DNA of 64,000 bases, from the NCBI GenBank assembly GCA_013397795.1, contig VZTJ01003246.1, forward strand, positions 1,429,735 to 1,493,734, given 5' to 3'. Position numbers and translations under genes: made by a program. How positions within the stretch are numbered: position 1 is the stretch's first letter; every line of letters begins with the position of its first letter. The notes beneath the pieces are model-generated. The model was not told the DNA's origin, made no database searches, and saw only the letters and a program-made list of their open reading frames with translations. The stretch is from Orthonyx spaldingii. Taxonomy: Eukaryota > Chordata > Aves > Passeriformes > Orthonychidae. Of the stretch, positions 48,972 to 60,211 are shown one piece after another.

Positions 48972-51900
48972 TACTAAAAATTTTTATCTTGCCTATTTGA
49001 TCTTGATAGGTGCAGTATCTCTATTCCTATATAATATACTAATGCTTCCCTTTTGTAGTATAAATACACACACACACTACAAAAGAACATATAAGTAATT
49101 ATGTTTGTTTTTCTTTATTTTATTTTAGCAAAGAACATTGCACAGATGGCTTATAAAGTTTAATTAATAAAATATGACAAAGTGCGAACTCTTATGTAAC
49201 AACTCATGCTAGTGTGAATTGTTTGGGTTAGGGCAGTTTTGTTTTTAAATTAAGATTTCCTGAAGTCTTTTCTGCAATGTCTGTTTTATAATAATTTATT
49301 TCTTTTAGCATGTAGTGTCTGGTATAGCCAAAGCAAATATTTTTCTGATGTTAATGAGTTTTGTACTAGCAAATTCCTTCATAGTCTCAAGTTATATCTG
49401 AAGTGAGTTAAAGTTACATCTAGATAGTTAGGATTTGTCTGAAACTTACGACTTTGTTATTGTTTGTTCATATACTTAATAGCCTTTACCTATTTTAGAA
49501 TAAAACATTTCACTTTGTATAAGAAAAGTTGTTGGTTTGATTCACAGTAATCACTGTTGCAGTAATAAATGACCTTTATTTATAATAAGCAAACTCTGAA
49601 TAAGATTTCTTTAAGTGTAAAAACTTCAAATGAACTATGTTTTTTCCTTTTCTCATAATATTTAAAGCTTTTTATCTTGATCAATTTCCTTTTAACATTC
49701 TCTGCAAGAATGCTTGAGTAAATGTTATTTTTCTTGAAACATTAGTGCACTACCAGATTCTTTGATGCTCCGCAATGTTACAAATTTTTATTCCCAGGGT
49801 TGTCAGAAAAAAAATAAATCAGAATGAATGAAGCTTAGTATGGCCGAAATTTGTTTTAGGAAATTAAGAACACCTTGGAAGCCTAAGACATTATCAGATC
49901 CAGATGAAACAGCTGAATATCAGGATTTAAAAATGAAAACTATGTTTCGGAAAATATTGGATTGCTGATATTACTCTAAGACACAGGAAGTAAAAACTGC
50001 TCTTTCACTTCTATAAATATTTTAATATTAAGTAAATTGTTGTAGTAACTCCAAATGAAATAGGCAGCTACCAAATATTTCAAGTGGAAGCTGTCTTGGA
50101 AAAGAAGTCTGACCGAAAATATATTTCATCAGAAGCCAAGCATATGTGCACTGACATAAAAGAGGTTGCATTAAATGACTAGGCATTTTAACACTAAGCC
50201 AGATTTAGTGCCAGAGACTCAGAACACATCACAAATCAAGACAAGGATGTAAGCCAGGTACCAGCAAGTCTCTTCGTTCAGTAGCATGGTAATAAATTAG
50301 GAGTTTAAAGAAAGCTTGCTCTGCATGTTAGAAAAGCAGTATACCTTCATTTGTGGTTTGATCGTCTTTCAAACTCAAACCATGTTGCACAGAGACCATG
50401 TCTCAGGGAAATCTTTAAGAGCGTGTGTCTCAGAAACAAATGGTTCTTCCCTGACTGTACCTTATGTAGTCATTTATGAGATGAGCCGGCAGAACACATT
50501 AGCATCTGTTTCATGTCAAGTATGTAGGCAGGCTACTCGACACAGTTTGTTTAGGTTGTTTATTCGATTGTAGAAATTGCTGCAAAATGCAAGCAATTTT
50601 GCTAGCTAAATAGGACATGGTTGTATAAAAAACCAATTCTTTAATTATTAGATGAGAAAAAATGTTCTGACATATCACATTACCTGAGTGCACGACCACT
50701 TGGAGAAAGGACAACTGTGGCTGAGAGTCATTTCAGTCGAATGAAAGACTGATTTTCTAAGCAACTACAAAGAGGTTGGTGAGCCAAACTTTCACAGTTA
50801 AAAATTAGTACTCATCTGAACATATATACTTACATGAAATTTAAACAGTAAATTCATGAATCTTTGATGTCAGCAAAATTGTATCAGCTAGCATGAAATT
50901 TCCAAATTTTTCAACCAACTCAGTTCTGGGCACAGGACATTTTATGGTTGGACTTCAGACTCAGAGATAAAGATCTGAAGTAAACATAAACGAAATCATA
51001 CCTGTAAATAGACAAGATGTGGAAGCTTTTAAAAACCTAGACTCCTACATTTCTGCTAAGCTTAGAGAACAGTAAGCATCTATATTCACACATGTCCATA
51101 TTTAAAACTGACATACTGATGGTTATTTGAGTGCTGTAGAATATGCTGCTAGACATCAGGACGTCAATTTGAGACATCTCTGGCGTTAAGATCTACTTGG
51201 ACAACTATTCCAACTAGTAGAGCGCCATAAAATACATGGCACTGGACGTCCATCATGGTTTGAAAGCCAACTGAGAATAGAGTACAGTACTGATTTATGG
51301 ATGAATACTCAGTTATGATACTTGAACTGAGATATTAAAGTGTCCTTCACACAGATAACTATTGTTCTACATCTTTGTTTTACTGTTTTTTGAGTTTCAG
51401 GTTCTAATTTAGGCATTGTGGTATCAAGTTTATAGACTTACCTGTGCCTTATATACTACAATTAATTCTTACCTATGTACAGCATAAGCATTGTGGAATA
51501 AAGTCATGTACTAGCTCTAGCAGGTAAAGCCAAGGACCCATTGAAACCAGAATCATGGTCAAAAGTGCATATCCACAGCAGAATAAGAATAGTAGAATTT
51601 TGCATGGTACTCTTCCTTTAATGATATCTTGTTGACCAATTATTCAATGCAGGATCTACTTGAGAGAATTATTTCTGTATTTTCAGTAACTCTCTTCCAT
51701 TCATTTTCCTACTCTTATCATAATCTTATGTAGAATTCTAACTCTATTTTAAGCAAACATCAGGCACATTTGATGAATATTATTCTTTCATTTCTAATTT
51801 TTAATTGACTCTTTTATTAGCTTGTTAAAATGTTCATTTGTCTGCTTTATCCCCAGCATTAAATAAGTAAATAAATAAATTCTTAAATAAATTCTTAAAT

Positions 51901-52189
51901 AAATTCTTGAATGAAATTTATTTTCACTGTAGACCAGAGTGATACAAATATGACTGTTTAGTCTCTCCACAGTTCTCCTATCTCAAAGTTAATATGTGGA
52001 AACAGGCTTTTAGTCCAGAGTAGGACACCTTCATATAACAGAACTTTCAGATCAGATTTGTTTCTCTTTCTGTCTGCTTAGGGTATATAAAAATATTTTC
52101 TCCTCTCTTAGGCTTATCACAAGTGCCAAAGGACTGAGAAAAAATGGGGAGAAAACCAAATGTCTTTGGTGACTGGTTTAGCTTCTAGC
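48972..52189. other. A+T-rich non-coding stretch, nothing recognised
   Basis: No gene or transposable element was identified. The interval 50300-50760 has more varied composition with scattered CpG and an 85-codon frame lacking motifs. Confidence 0.5.
51857..51908 (+). repeat. Compound tandem repeat: (TAAA)n then three perfect 12-bp units
   Basis: A short TAAA/TAAG run passes into three exact copies of AAATAAATTCTT (51873-51884, 51885-51896, 51897-51908), then a decayed fourth copy. Probably slippage growth from the TAAA run. Confidence 0.9.
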
Positions 52190-52400
52190 AGAGACTTTAG
52201 ATTCTTTCTTGAGGTCCAGCCACTGCTGTAGCATGACCGTTTATTCAGAGCATTCACATATATCCACACGCCTTACATCTCACAACCATTCTACTGACCC
52301 TGTCTGGGAACTTCTTGCCATCACCTATTCTAGTAAAAAAAATCCCCAAAAATGGTAACCATATCAACCCATGGCCTAACACATGGCTTGGGGCAATTTC
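52190..52400 (-). repeat. Possible old LTR fragment
   Basis: Read on the minus strand, an AATAAACGG signal (plus 52238-52245) is followed by GACCTCAAGAAAGAATCTAA and GTCTCTGCTAGAAGC, which recalls the R-U5 end of some avian LTRs. Upstream sequence to about 52400 has no clear promoter. Neither terminus nor target duplication could be fixed. Confidence 0.3.
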
Positions 52401-52922
52401 TAATTATGTCAGGGTACTTTGAATTCTGCTTCTTGTAAAATATATCTCTCAGGAATTATTTTGTTCCCATGCCTTTCATTAAAGCTGTCAAGCTAAGATT
52501 GTTTAGTAATAATAAGAATGGCCATTACCATTTTTTAAAATGTTCATAATATCTACAATTTATGTGCGATATCAATGTAGAAAATTTTAACATTCATAAA
52601 AGATTACTCAGTCATTTTCTGAATAAATTAAGTTCAACTGTTTCCATAAATTACAATGCATTATTTATTTTATATGAGTTTGTCAAATTTGCTCTGAATA
52701 ATTTACTCTTCTCATAGTATTTTCTATATTTAGTATTTCATTAAGTATAAATCAATATATACATTTATATCTAAAATTGGAACAGAGCTTTTGCACACAG
52801 AACTATTTTGAATACTGCCTGCATGCATAATAGCAAGGAATAACAGCTCATTAAAATGTTGAACCTGTGGTTAAGCAAGGAATACTCTCCATTCTTATAA
52901 TGTAAAGTATTCTGAGGAAAAT
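52401..52922. other. A+T-rich non-coding stretch up to the LTR target site
   Basis: Nothing is recognised. The last six bases, GAAAAT at 52917-52922, are the left copy of the target duplication of the next LTR. Confidence 0.55.
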
Positions 52923-53652
52923 TGTCGCAAGCCGCTTGGCCGCCCGGCTGGCCAAAGGCCTGCAATGTCCTCGTGTGCCCGGTTCTCGCGTGTCGCAAGA
53001 GCGTGTGCAGCGACAAGGCTGTGGCTTTATCTTTCGCGCGACAGCTCCGAGGCTGTTTAATATTTCCAAAGCCCAGGCTGGGGCTAGCAGCAGCTGATGG
53101 TGAGAATGCAACGCAGAGACAGCAAAAGGACTAGGAGGACTCGCCCGTCGTGTAAATCCAAGAGTTTATTCCCTGCCCCGGGGGGGGGGCAGGGGCTCAC
53201 CGCAGGGATGGGAGCTACAAGACGAGTGATAAAATAACCGTTGCACCAGGTTTTTAAAGGGGGGGGAAAAGGGGAGGAATGAGGGACAGGACAAATGGGG
53301 TACATGACGGGAGATGACAGTATCCAATAAGCAGCAGACGTAGGAGGGACATATGTAAATAAGCCAATGGGAAGAACAGAACTTCAGAACATTCCAGTTT
53401 GGTATGAATATTAAACCAACTATATGAACATCTAAACCATCTACGAGGAGAGAGGGGAGGGGGCGGTACCTAGCTGGACAGCAACCCACGGCAGGAGACT
53501 GCCTCAACTTGCCTACCTCTCAGAGCTAACTGTCCCAAGAGGTGTCATCTACCCAATCCGAAACCCCCACTGAAAAGGCATGCTGAGCCACAGCTTCGAA
53601 TGCCATGGGTGACCCAGCTGGCAGCTCCACCACCGGCTGGGTAACCGCTACA
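52923..53652 (-). mobile_element. CpG-dense solo LTR (730 bp) with perfect 6-bp duplication GAAAAT
   Basis: GAAAAT flanks the block on both sides (52917-52922 and 53653-53658). On the minus strand it starts TGTAGCGG and ends GCGACA, giving TG...CA termini. In U3-R-U5 order it has a TTTAAAAACC TATA-like box (plus 53249-53259) and an AATAAA signal (plus about 53165-53170). The U5 region (52923-53180) holds about twenty CpG dinucleotides by eye, against very few in neighbouring DNA, which suggests little deamination and so a young insertion. G runs of eight to nine bases lie at about 53180 and 53262. The 9-mer TGTCGCAAG of the plus-strand left end recurs at 52991-52999. Class II (ERVK-like) origin is inferred from the 6-bp duplication. 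No internal genes remain. Confidence 0.9.
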
Positions 53653-53659
53653 GAAAATA

Positions 53660-53868
53660 TATTCACAGAATCATAGAATGGGTTGGGCTGGAAAGGCGAT
53701 TAAAAATCATCTAGTTCCAAACTCCTGCCATGGACAGGGGCACTTTCCACTAGACCAGCTTGCTCAAAGCCACGTCCAACCTGGTCTTAAACACTTTCAT
53801 GGATGGGGGAGACACAGCCTCTAGTCAACCGGTTCCAGTGCCTTACCACCCTCAACCGTTCTGTGAAT
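53660..53868 (-). mobile_element. Antisense CR1 LINE 3' end fragment
   Basis: The plus strand begins with the reversed CR1 tail ATTCACAGAATCATAGAATG and continues TCTAGTTCCAAACTCCTGCC, ACTAGACCAGCTTGCTCAAA and CCACGTCCAACCTGGTCTTA. This is the antisense of the CR1 3' untranslated region and the final ORF2 residues. The 3' terminus is intact; the copy is strongly 5'-truncated near 53868. The adjoining LTR inserted only a few bases beyond its 3' end. Confidence 0.88.
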
Positions 53869-56326
53869 CTGTGATACATCAAGGGGTGACAATAAATAAA
53901 AACAGAATAACATTTTTGATAGCAGCTCCTATGCAGAGTGATTCCTTTTTTACAAATACATATTTTCCTGTTATTTTCTCTAAGTGAGGCTAATTAATGT
54001 TTTTTGGGAAATTTTTGATCATTTCTGCATAATTTAATTTCTCATCTCAAGCAAATGACTGTCCCAATGCCTTTCTTTCACAGATAACATTCTGGTTAAC
54101 TTCTCAATCACCTACAGTTAACCAGTGTTGCTTGCCTGAGGCTAAAGTTTTCTTAAGGTAGTATCTACACTGATGTAGACATCCTTTTGCTGTCTTGAGA
54201 CATTTTTCTTTCTGAGATATTTGCCATCTCCTGCTTCTGCCAATGTAAGTATGTATGGTCTCTTTTTATCTCCAACACACCCAGAGCCCTTTTGTTCAAT
54301 CACTTCTTTCTTTCAATGCAAATTAGTCCTTACATCCTCACAGAGAGTTGTTTTCTCCTATTGAGAGACACTGTTTTTGCCTTCACGCTGTGTCTTTCTC
54401 TCAAAGCTCTAAGTTATTTTCTTAATTCCTCAGTGCCTGTAACCCTTTAGTTTACAGAATACAAAATAAGGTCATAAATTTGTCAAGTTGCTAAAGTTAA
54501 TCTCTGCATATTTAGATCATCTGGTGAAACCACTATGACAACATTTCTGGTTGGAGATCCTGTCTATACATGCTGATCCATGAAAGTCATTCAAAATACA
54601 GTTAGATGCCCAGTTTACCAGAATCACTGCTAGCTTAGCATGATCATATATCAAACACTTGATATAGGCTAGGACCTTGCAGATGACACACTGTATTTCA
54701 GTAGACTTTTAGCTAGCTACTTGTTCTTCTATTGCTGCTGGTAATAATTCCTGGAAAATTAGATTTTGGGTTGAAGATCCCTGCTGCTCCTGCATTCTGC
54801 TTTCAATGTAAATAGTTTTCACAGAAAGCAGCTGTATCTGGTTTGTTTGTTAGCAGCCTTCTATTTATACAGACATAGCAGTGATATTAGAATTTTATAG
54901 ATGATATTTTGGGTTTAGCATAACAAGTCTAAGAATAAACTATATTTTTGCTTTAAAATTCATTAAGCTCATATGTCAACAGTCTGCCCTTAGCTTAGAT
55001 ATAATATTTTTGTTGTCAGTCATTTTAATGGAATTTCCTAACAGTACCTGCTGCACTTCCAGATACATTGACTGACCGCAAGTTCCACAGGATGACTTGG
55101 TTCATGAGAACTGAAGTGAACAGCATATTGAAAATGTTGCAGAACTATACTATTTCAGCCTAGAAAAAGTGCTATTCCTGTATATCTCTGATGTTTCATT
55201 GTGTCATATGCCACAAAATGAACATTTCTACTGTACCACACTCAGATTCTTATTATGGGCAAAAGGAGTATACATATCTATGGAGAGAAAGATTTACAGT
55301 TAGCCCACTCAATCTAATCAAAGAACAACAGATATATTTTCTAGTAACAACAATACTAATACTCATGGCCCAAATAAATAACAAGAAAATCCTTGTTAAT
55401 TACCTATAAAATGCCTATAAAATAAGTTATTCTATCCACCTTTTATGGTATTATGTTATGGCTTCCCGTGTTCCTCTGGATGACAAAGTTAATGATCTTT
55501 CTCAAGAAAAGAATAGAGGGATTATAAGAAGTATTCAACGACCTGAGTTATTTGATGGGAAAACCATGATGTCTGTTTTCTTTCCCAACAATAGCACAGT
55601 CCACTTGGGTATATTTTTGTATGTCCCAAGTGGACTGCAAGTCTGTTACTTTCCAGCTGGTTCCCATATTTTTTGGTAGTTGCACAACAGCTCACCCTAA
55701 ATGAACTGACAAAAAGGACAATTCTTTGTTGTGTAGTGACTACCTCACTTGGTCAGGCTTGACCACGGGAGACATTCACAGACCTTAGATCTGAAGTGTA
55801 GCAGTGATCACCTGGACACCAGCCAGTTCTGAAAACAGATGAAAATGAGCTAAGACCAAGGCAGGCTTGGGTGAAACTGAGACCCTGCTCTGTCATGTCA
55901 TAATAAAACTTAAGTCATGTTTTAGTAGTTTAATCCAGTTTTAGTAGTTTAAAAATATTATTTGCTAGAACACATTGCATCTTCTAAGTGTTGGCTGTAA
56001 CTTTACTGGTAAAATCAGGTTGCGTGCAACTACTTCCAGGAAATTAGAAACTATAAAAAAGTTATAATAATAGCTTCAGAGTATCCCAATACTGTTATCT
56101 TTTTCCTGATGTCCATTAAAGCATATCCAGCTCAACATATCTAGGAACTACATCCAGGTATAGTGTGTATCCAGGGTATTCCAGCACATTTCCCATACAG
56201 TCTTATTACATAGATGGAGTTATACTGCATTCACTCATGCTAACATATAGACTTTTCAAAATGTAAGTACAAGGTCCAATGAAGCATGTCTTGCCCAAGA
56301 TCAGTAACTCCTTGAATGAATAGAAT
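53869..56326. other. A+T-rich non-coding stretch containing a hairpin
   Basis: No gene or element is recognised apart from the inverted repeat listed separately. A direct repeat GTTTTAGTAGTTTAA occurs at about 55919 and 55938. Confidence 0.5.
55597..55637. repeat. Inverted repeat: 13-bp perfect stem with 15-nt loop
   Basis: CAGTCCACTTGGG at 55597-55609 is exactly complementary to CCCAAGTGGACTG at 55625-55637, separated by a T-rich 15-base loop. It lies in a 73-codon open frame (55458-55679) with no recognised motif. Stem complementarity does not extend further. Confidence 0.9.
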
Positions 56327-56765
56327 TTACAGAATCACAAAATATCCTCAGTTGAAAGAGACCCACAAGGATCATCCAGTCCAGTTCGTCGCCCTGCACA
56401 GCACAATCCCCAGGAGTCACACCATGTGCTTGAGAATATTGCCCAAACATTTCTTCAGCTTTGTCAGGCTGGTTCTGCGACCACTTCCCTGGGGAGCCTG
56501 TTCCAGTGCCCAACCACCCTCTGAGTGAAGAATCTTTTTCTAATATCCAGCCTAATCTTCCCTGACACAGCTTCAGTCCATTCCCTCGAGTCCTGTCACT
56601 GGGACCATAGAGAAGAAATCAGCGGCTGCCCCTCCTCTTCCCCTCACGAGGAAGTTGTAACTGCAATGAGATCTCCCCTCAGTCTCCTCTACTCCAGGCT
56701 GAACAGACCAAGTGACCTCAACTGCTCCTCGTACAGCTTCCCCTCTGCAAAACTCTGATACCACA
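56327..56765 (-). mobile_element. Antisense CR1 LINE 3' end fragment (about 440 bp)
   Basis: Starting with the reversed tail TTACAGAATCACAAAATATC, the plus strand continues AAGGATCATCCAGTCCAGTT, GGGGAGCCTGTTCCAGTGCC, CCTCTGAGTGAAGAATCTTT, CCCCTCAGTCTCCTCTACTC and CAGGCTGAACAGACCAAGTG. These are the antisense CR1 3' untranslated region and C-terminal ORF2 segments in correct order. The three 63-77-codon open frames across it are shadows of the LINE. Confidence 0.88.
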
Positions 56766-58748
56766 CAGCAGTTTGACAGAGCAAGGAGTAGGGACCATCA
56801 AATAGCCATGAGTGAAATTCCATGGGATGGCTGCAATACAAACACTAATATAATTGGTCAGTCCTTTGACAAACTATGAAATAACATGGAAGTTTTAGTG
56901 GAGATCATTGATTTTAGTTATCTGATTGTTTATAGATTTTATCTGGTATCCTTGGTATTCTTGAGCCAATAAGGATGTTACCATGCCTAATCAAACTACA
57001 GCCAGAGTACGTTTGTTCTAGCAATTATCTCACCTAGAGCCATCCTATTAGAGTCCCAATTTCTAGCTGTTAGCCTTTTCCATAGATAGCATAATCTCCA
57101 ATCCCCCTTGCTCAAAATCATTTGAAAGTCCTTCGCGCTAAAACTCTCTGACCTATTACATCTGGAACTTTGCTTTCTCTCTATTTCTATGGCCTTTTCT
57201 TCTGTTTTACTTTTGTCTTTAAAAGCTGTGATAGATTTTATCTTACTATGTTGTACTATTAGGTATATTAAATACTTATATAGATGTTACTTAGTATTGA
57301 AAGCTCTCAATTCTTTCGATTAATCTTAAAAAAAACAAACAACTTGCAAAGTGTCCAGAAATAGCTGCCAATAAATATTCAAATTCTGGAAAGATCACAC
57401 TGCTTGTAAGAACCTTAACAGTTTGGCCTCTATTTATCAAGAAGAGGTTAAAGGGTGACTTCATGTCAGTCAGTTTTATATAGTTCAATTTGTGGTCTCT
57501 TTTATTTGACTGAGAATTTTTTTAGGATATGGAAATCAGACAAATTCACATTCAAAATAGACATGATATTAACAATTAGCATATTTAAGCATTCAAATAA
57601 TCTGAGTAATAATGTCATGTATTCCACAATTTTTAATCTTCAATTTCAGATTAAGTGTGCCTTGAGAGATTCATTTTAATACAACCAAAAATTTTAATCT
57701 TGAAGAAAATACATGTTAAAAATCTTTTTTTTTTTTTTTAATTTTTAGAGCAGAGATCAGACCAGATTATCCTTTCTCATACTGATAGCCAAAAGTGCTA
57801 AACCATGACCAAGAAATCATGAATGCCAATTCTCATGTTTGAAGTTTGTCTCAGTTTAGACCTTCTATCTGATTAAGCCTGATACTTCAGCCTTTCTAAC
57901 TTATTCCCATCACCCTAAAATGTTAATATTTCATTTAATGTTCAGCATTAATATATAATATTTCAGTATTAGAACCTGAGCAGTTTTATTTTACCTCATT
58001 TGGTATTTCAGCTTTCAATAAACTTGAGATTTTCATTAAGGAACAGATTGTTTTATATATTTATAAAAGATGGAAATTCATTTGTCGGAATTTCTTATTA
58101 AACTCTTTCTAGAAGTAAAAATCTGGCTGATAGCAGCTAATGTGCCCAACCAATGAAGAATAGCCTTTTAGAATAAAAGATATTTAGACACATAAAATAA
58201 GTTGAAAATAGGTATATTTCTGTAGTCTTCAACCAACTGCAACACACAGAGAGAGATCTTAAATAATAGCAATAGGTAAAATTATGGCACACATTTTACC
58301 TTGCATGAATCCCACTAAACCACTTGCAAAACTTCCTTAATTTAACAAGCTTGTGATTTCATCCCATTTTTTACTTCTTCAGCACCTCTTCCTTTAGAAA
58401 TAGAGTTAGCAGAAGGAAGAGGAAATTAAATTCAGAAGAAAATATAAAAGAAAATAAATTAAGAAAAGTCTTAATTATGCTAATGCTATAATATTTTTTT
58501 TCCCAATCAATGTTGTTGCAATATTCAGGAGAAAAAGCAGAACAAACAAACAAACAAAAACCAAATGCAAGCTCATCAAACTATAAATGATACTCTTTAC
58601 TTTATGACATGATTTCAATGCTTTGTAACAATTCAATGACCTGCTTGTTTTGTTTATTCTTGTAGTGGTCATACCTTAACTCTTTATGTTTAGAATGAAA
58701 ACTTTCAAGGTTGTTATAAAACATTCTTGTAGTTCCTAGAAGAACTAC
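56766..58748. other. A+T-rich non-coding stretch, nothing recognised
   Basis: A T-rich run occurs at about 57725-57740 and a short (CAAA)n run at about 58542-58558. No gene or element was identified. Confidence 0.5.
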
Positions 58749-59692
58749 TGTCCTAGTTTGAAGACAGGTGTTTGCTAAGGAAGGTAGGAGCTCCCCTTGG
58801 AATAGGAAATGTAATCCCCTTCCCTCCACATTAGTATAATTTTTAAAAAAAGGGGCTTTCAGGCAATGTTGTGGGAAAAGGAATAACAGTTCTTTACTAA
58901 TATATATATATATATCAAGACAGACAAACAAAAACAATGGTAACCACAACAAACAAGAACAGAGCAAACCCCCAGTTCAGTCTCTTCTCGCTCCCTGTTA
59001 GCAATTGGACAGGACGGGTGCGATGGCTCCTCCTTGGCTGCAGGGGACGCTGTAGCGCGGGTCTCGGCTGTCTCTCCCCGGCAGTGATAGCAGGCGCGGC
59101 CCCAGGAGGGATGGAGCCGGTGCTTCTTGTAGGCAAAAACCCTGGAAACTGCAGCAGGGGTACGGCAGGGCTGGGCAGGGCAGCCCGACTCCCAGGTCAT
59201 GGCCGGCAGGGGCTGGCTCCCTGGAGAAGGGGAGGGGAAGGGCTCAGGGATCCCAGGTCTTTCCTTTCCCCTGAGCACTGCAGCAGATGGTGGAGGGCCC
59301 CTTGTCCAGTGGATTAAGGTGGTAAATAGGTCCCAGCGGAATGGCTGCTGTTATAGGCAGAACTCTACTCATGGGAGAAGCAGGCAGGCAGCAGGAGCCA
59401 GGAAAACTCCACAGTGGTGACAAGCAACTGCAGCTTCTCTCTCCTCTGAATGCCGAGAGGCAAAGAGACAGAGCTACTGCTCCCTTTGCCTTTTCCCAGC
59501 CCAGCTGTCCCGAGATAGCTGCCCCTCCTAGAGGGAATGTCCAAAAAAGGGAATAGCTACTTACAAGTTTTTTACCCGAATGGTCTTTCTATTGTTGTCC
59601 CTAAGCACCCAGTCGTTATGGTGTCTTAGCACCGTATGGGCAAAAATTCCCTAGGATAAGAGAAACAAAAAGAAGGATTCCAAACCCCAACA
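58749..59692 (-). mobile_element. Long LTR (about 944 bp) of an avian endogenous retrovirus, minus orientation
   Basis: The plus strand begins TGTCCTAGTTTGAAGACAGG at 58749, which I recognise as the reversed end of an LTR type frequent in songbird-like genomes. It ends with CCAAACCCCAACA at 59692, so the minus-strand LTR starts TGTTGGGGTTTGG. The flanks ACTAC (58744-58748) and GCTAC (59693-59697) share CTAC, a possible 4-5-bp duplication. The centre (about 59000-59520) is G+C-rich with many CpG. A (TA)n run lies at about 58900-58915. Open frames of 126 and 139 codons on opposite strands inside it arise from the G+C-rich composition and are not genes. I did not find a clear AATAAA. Confidence 0.72.
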
Positions 59693-60131
59693 GCTACATT
59701 CTTTAATGTATAAAGGAAATAATAGTTTATTTACTGTAGTTAAAAGCAACAACAAAAACAAAGATCAAACAACATGTATTGCATATACTAACTACATTCT
59801 GACAAATAAGACAATCTGTCCATGTTGCTACAGTACTATTTCTATGTAGATTCATAAACCCTTTACCAGCCATTAATTATGTATTTATTTAAGCAATTAA
59901 CCATGGAAGTGGCTTTACTGTCAGAAATATTATGTCTAACCTAAAAGTCATTTGGCTAATGAGGAACAGGAAGTCCTTTCTAACCAGGACAGGTATTTTG
60001 TTGGCAGCATCGCTAATTACCCTAATAAGGTTTTACATGAGGATTCTGCATCCAGAAATTTTGCTGGTTTTCCTATCTCTCTAGCCACAAGAAAAAGAAA
60101 TTATTTTCTTCTTCTAACTACCTGTATTATT
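59693..60131. other. A+T-rich non-coding stretch, nothing recognised
   Basis: An 82-codon open frame (59952-60200) runs into the adjoining CR1 tail and is not a gene. Confidence 0.5.
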
Positions 60132-60211
60132 TATGATAGAATCATAGAAATGTTTGGGTTGGAAGGGACCTCTAAAGATCATTTAGTCCAATATCCCTGA
60201 CACTGGAGGGG
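60132..60211 (-). mobile_element. Antisense CR1 LINE 3' tail (about 80 bp)
   Basis: ATGATAGAATCATAGAAATG is the reversed CR1 3' octamer tail, followed by TTTGGGTTGGAAGGGACCTC and ATCATTTAGTCCAATATCCC. Only the 3' untranslated end is present, a severe 5' truncation. Confidence 0.88.

Noticed and set aside
48757..49098. Open frames encoding W-M-D-G and H-P-S-I peptide repeats
   Set aside because: They are direct translations of the (ATCC)n microsatellite, not proteins.
50300..50760. Conserved non-coding element suggested by varied composition
   Set aside because: Conservation cannot be judged from a single sequence.
58859..59420. 126-139-codon frames on both strands
   Set aside because: They lie in the G+C-rich middle of an LTR where stops are rare; overlapping long frames on both strands indicate composition.
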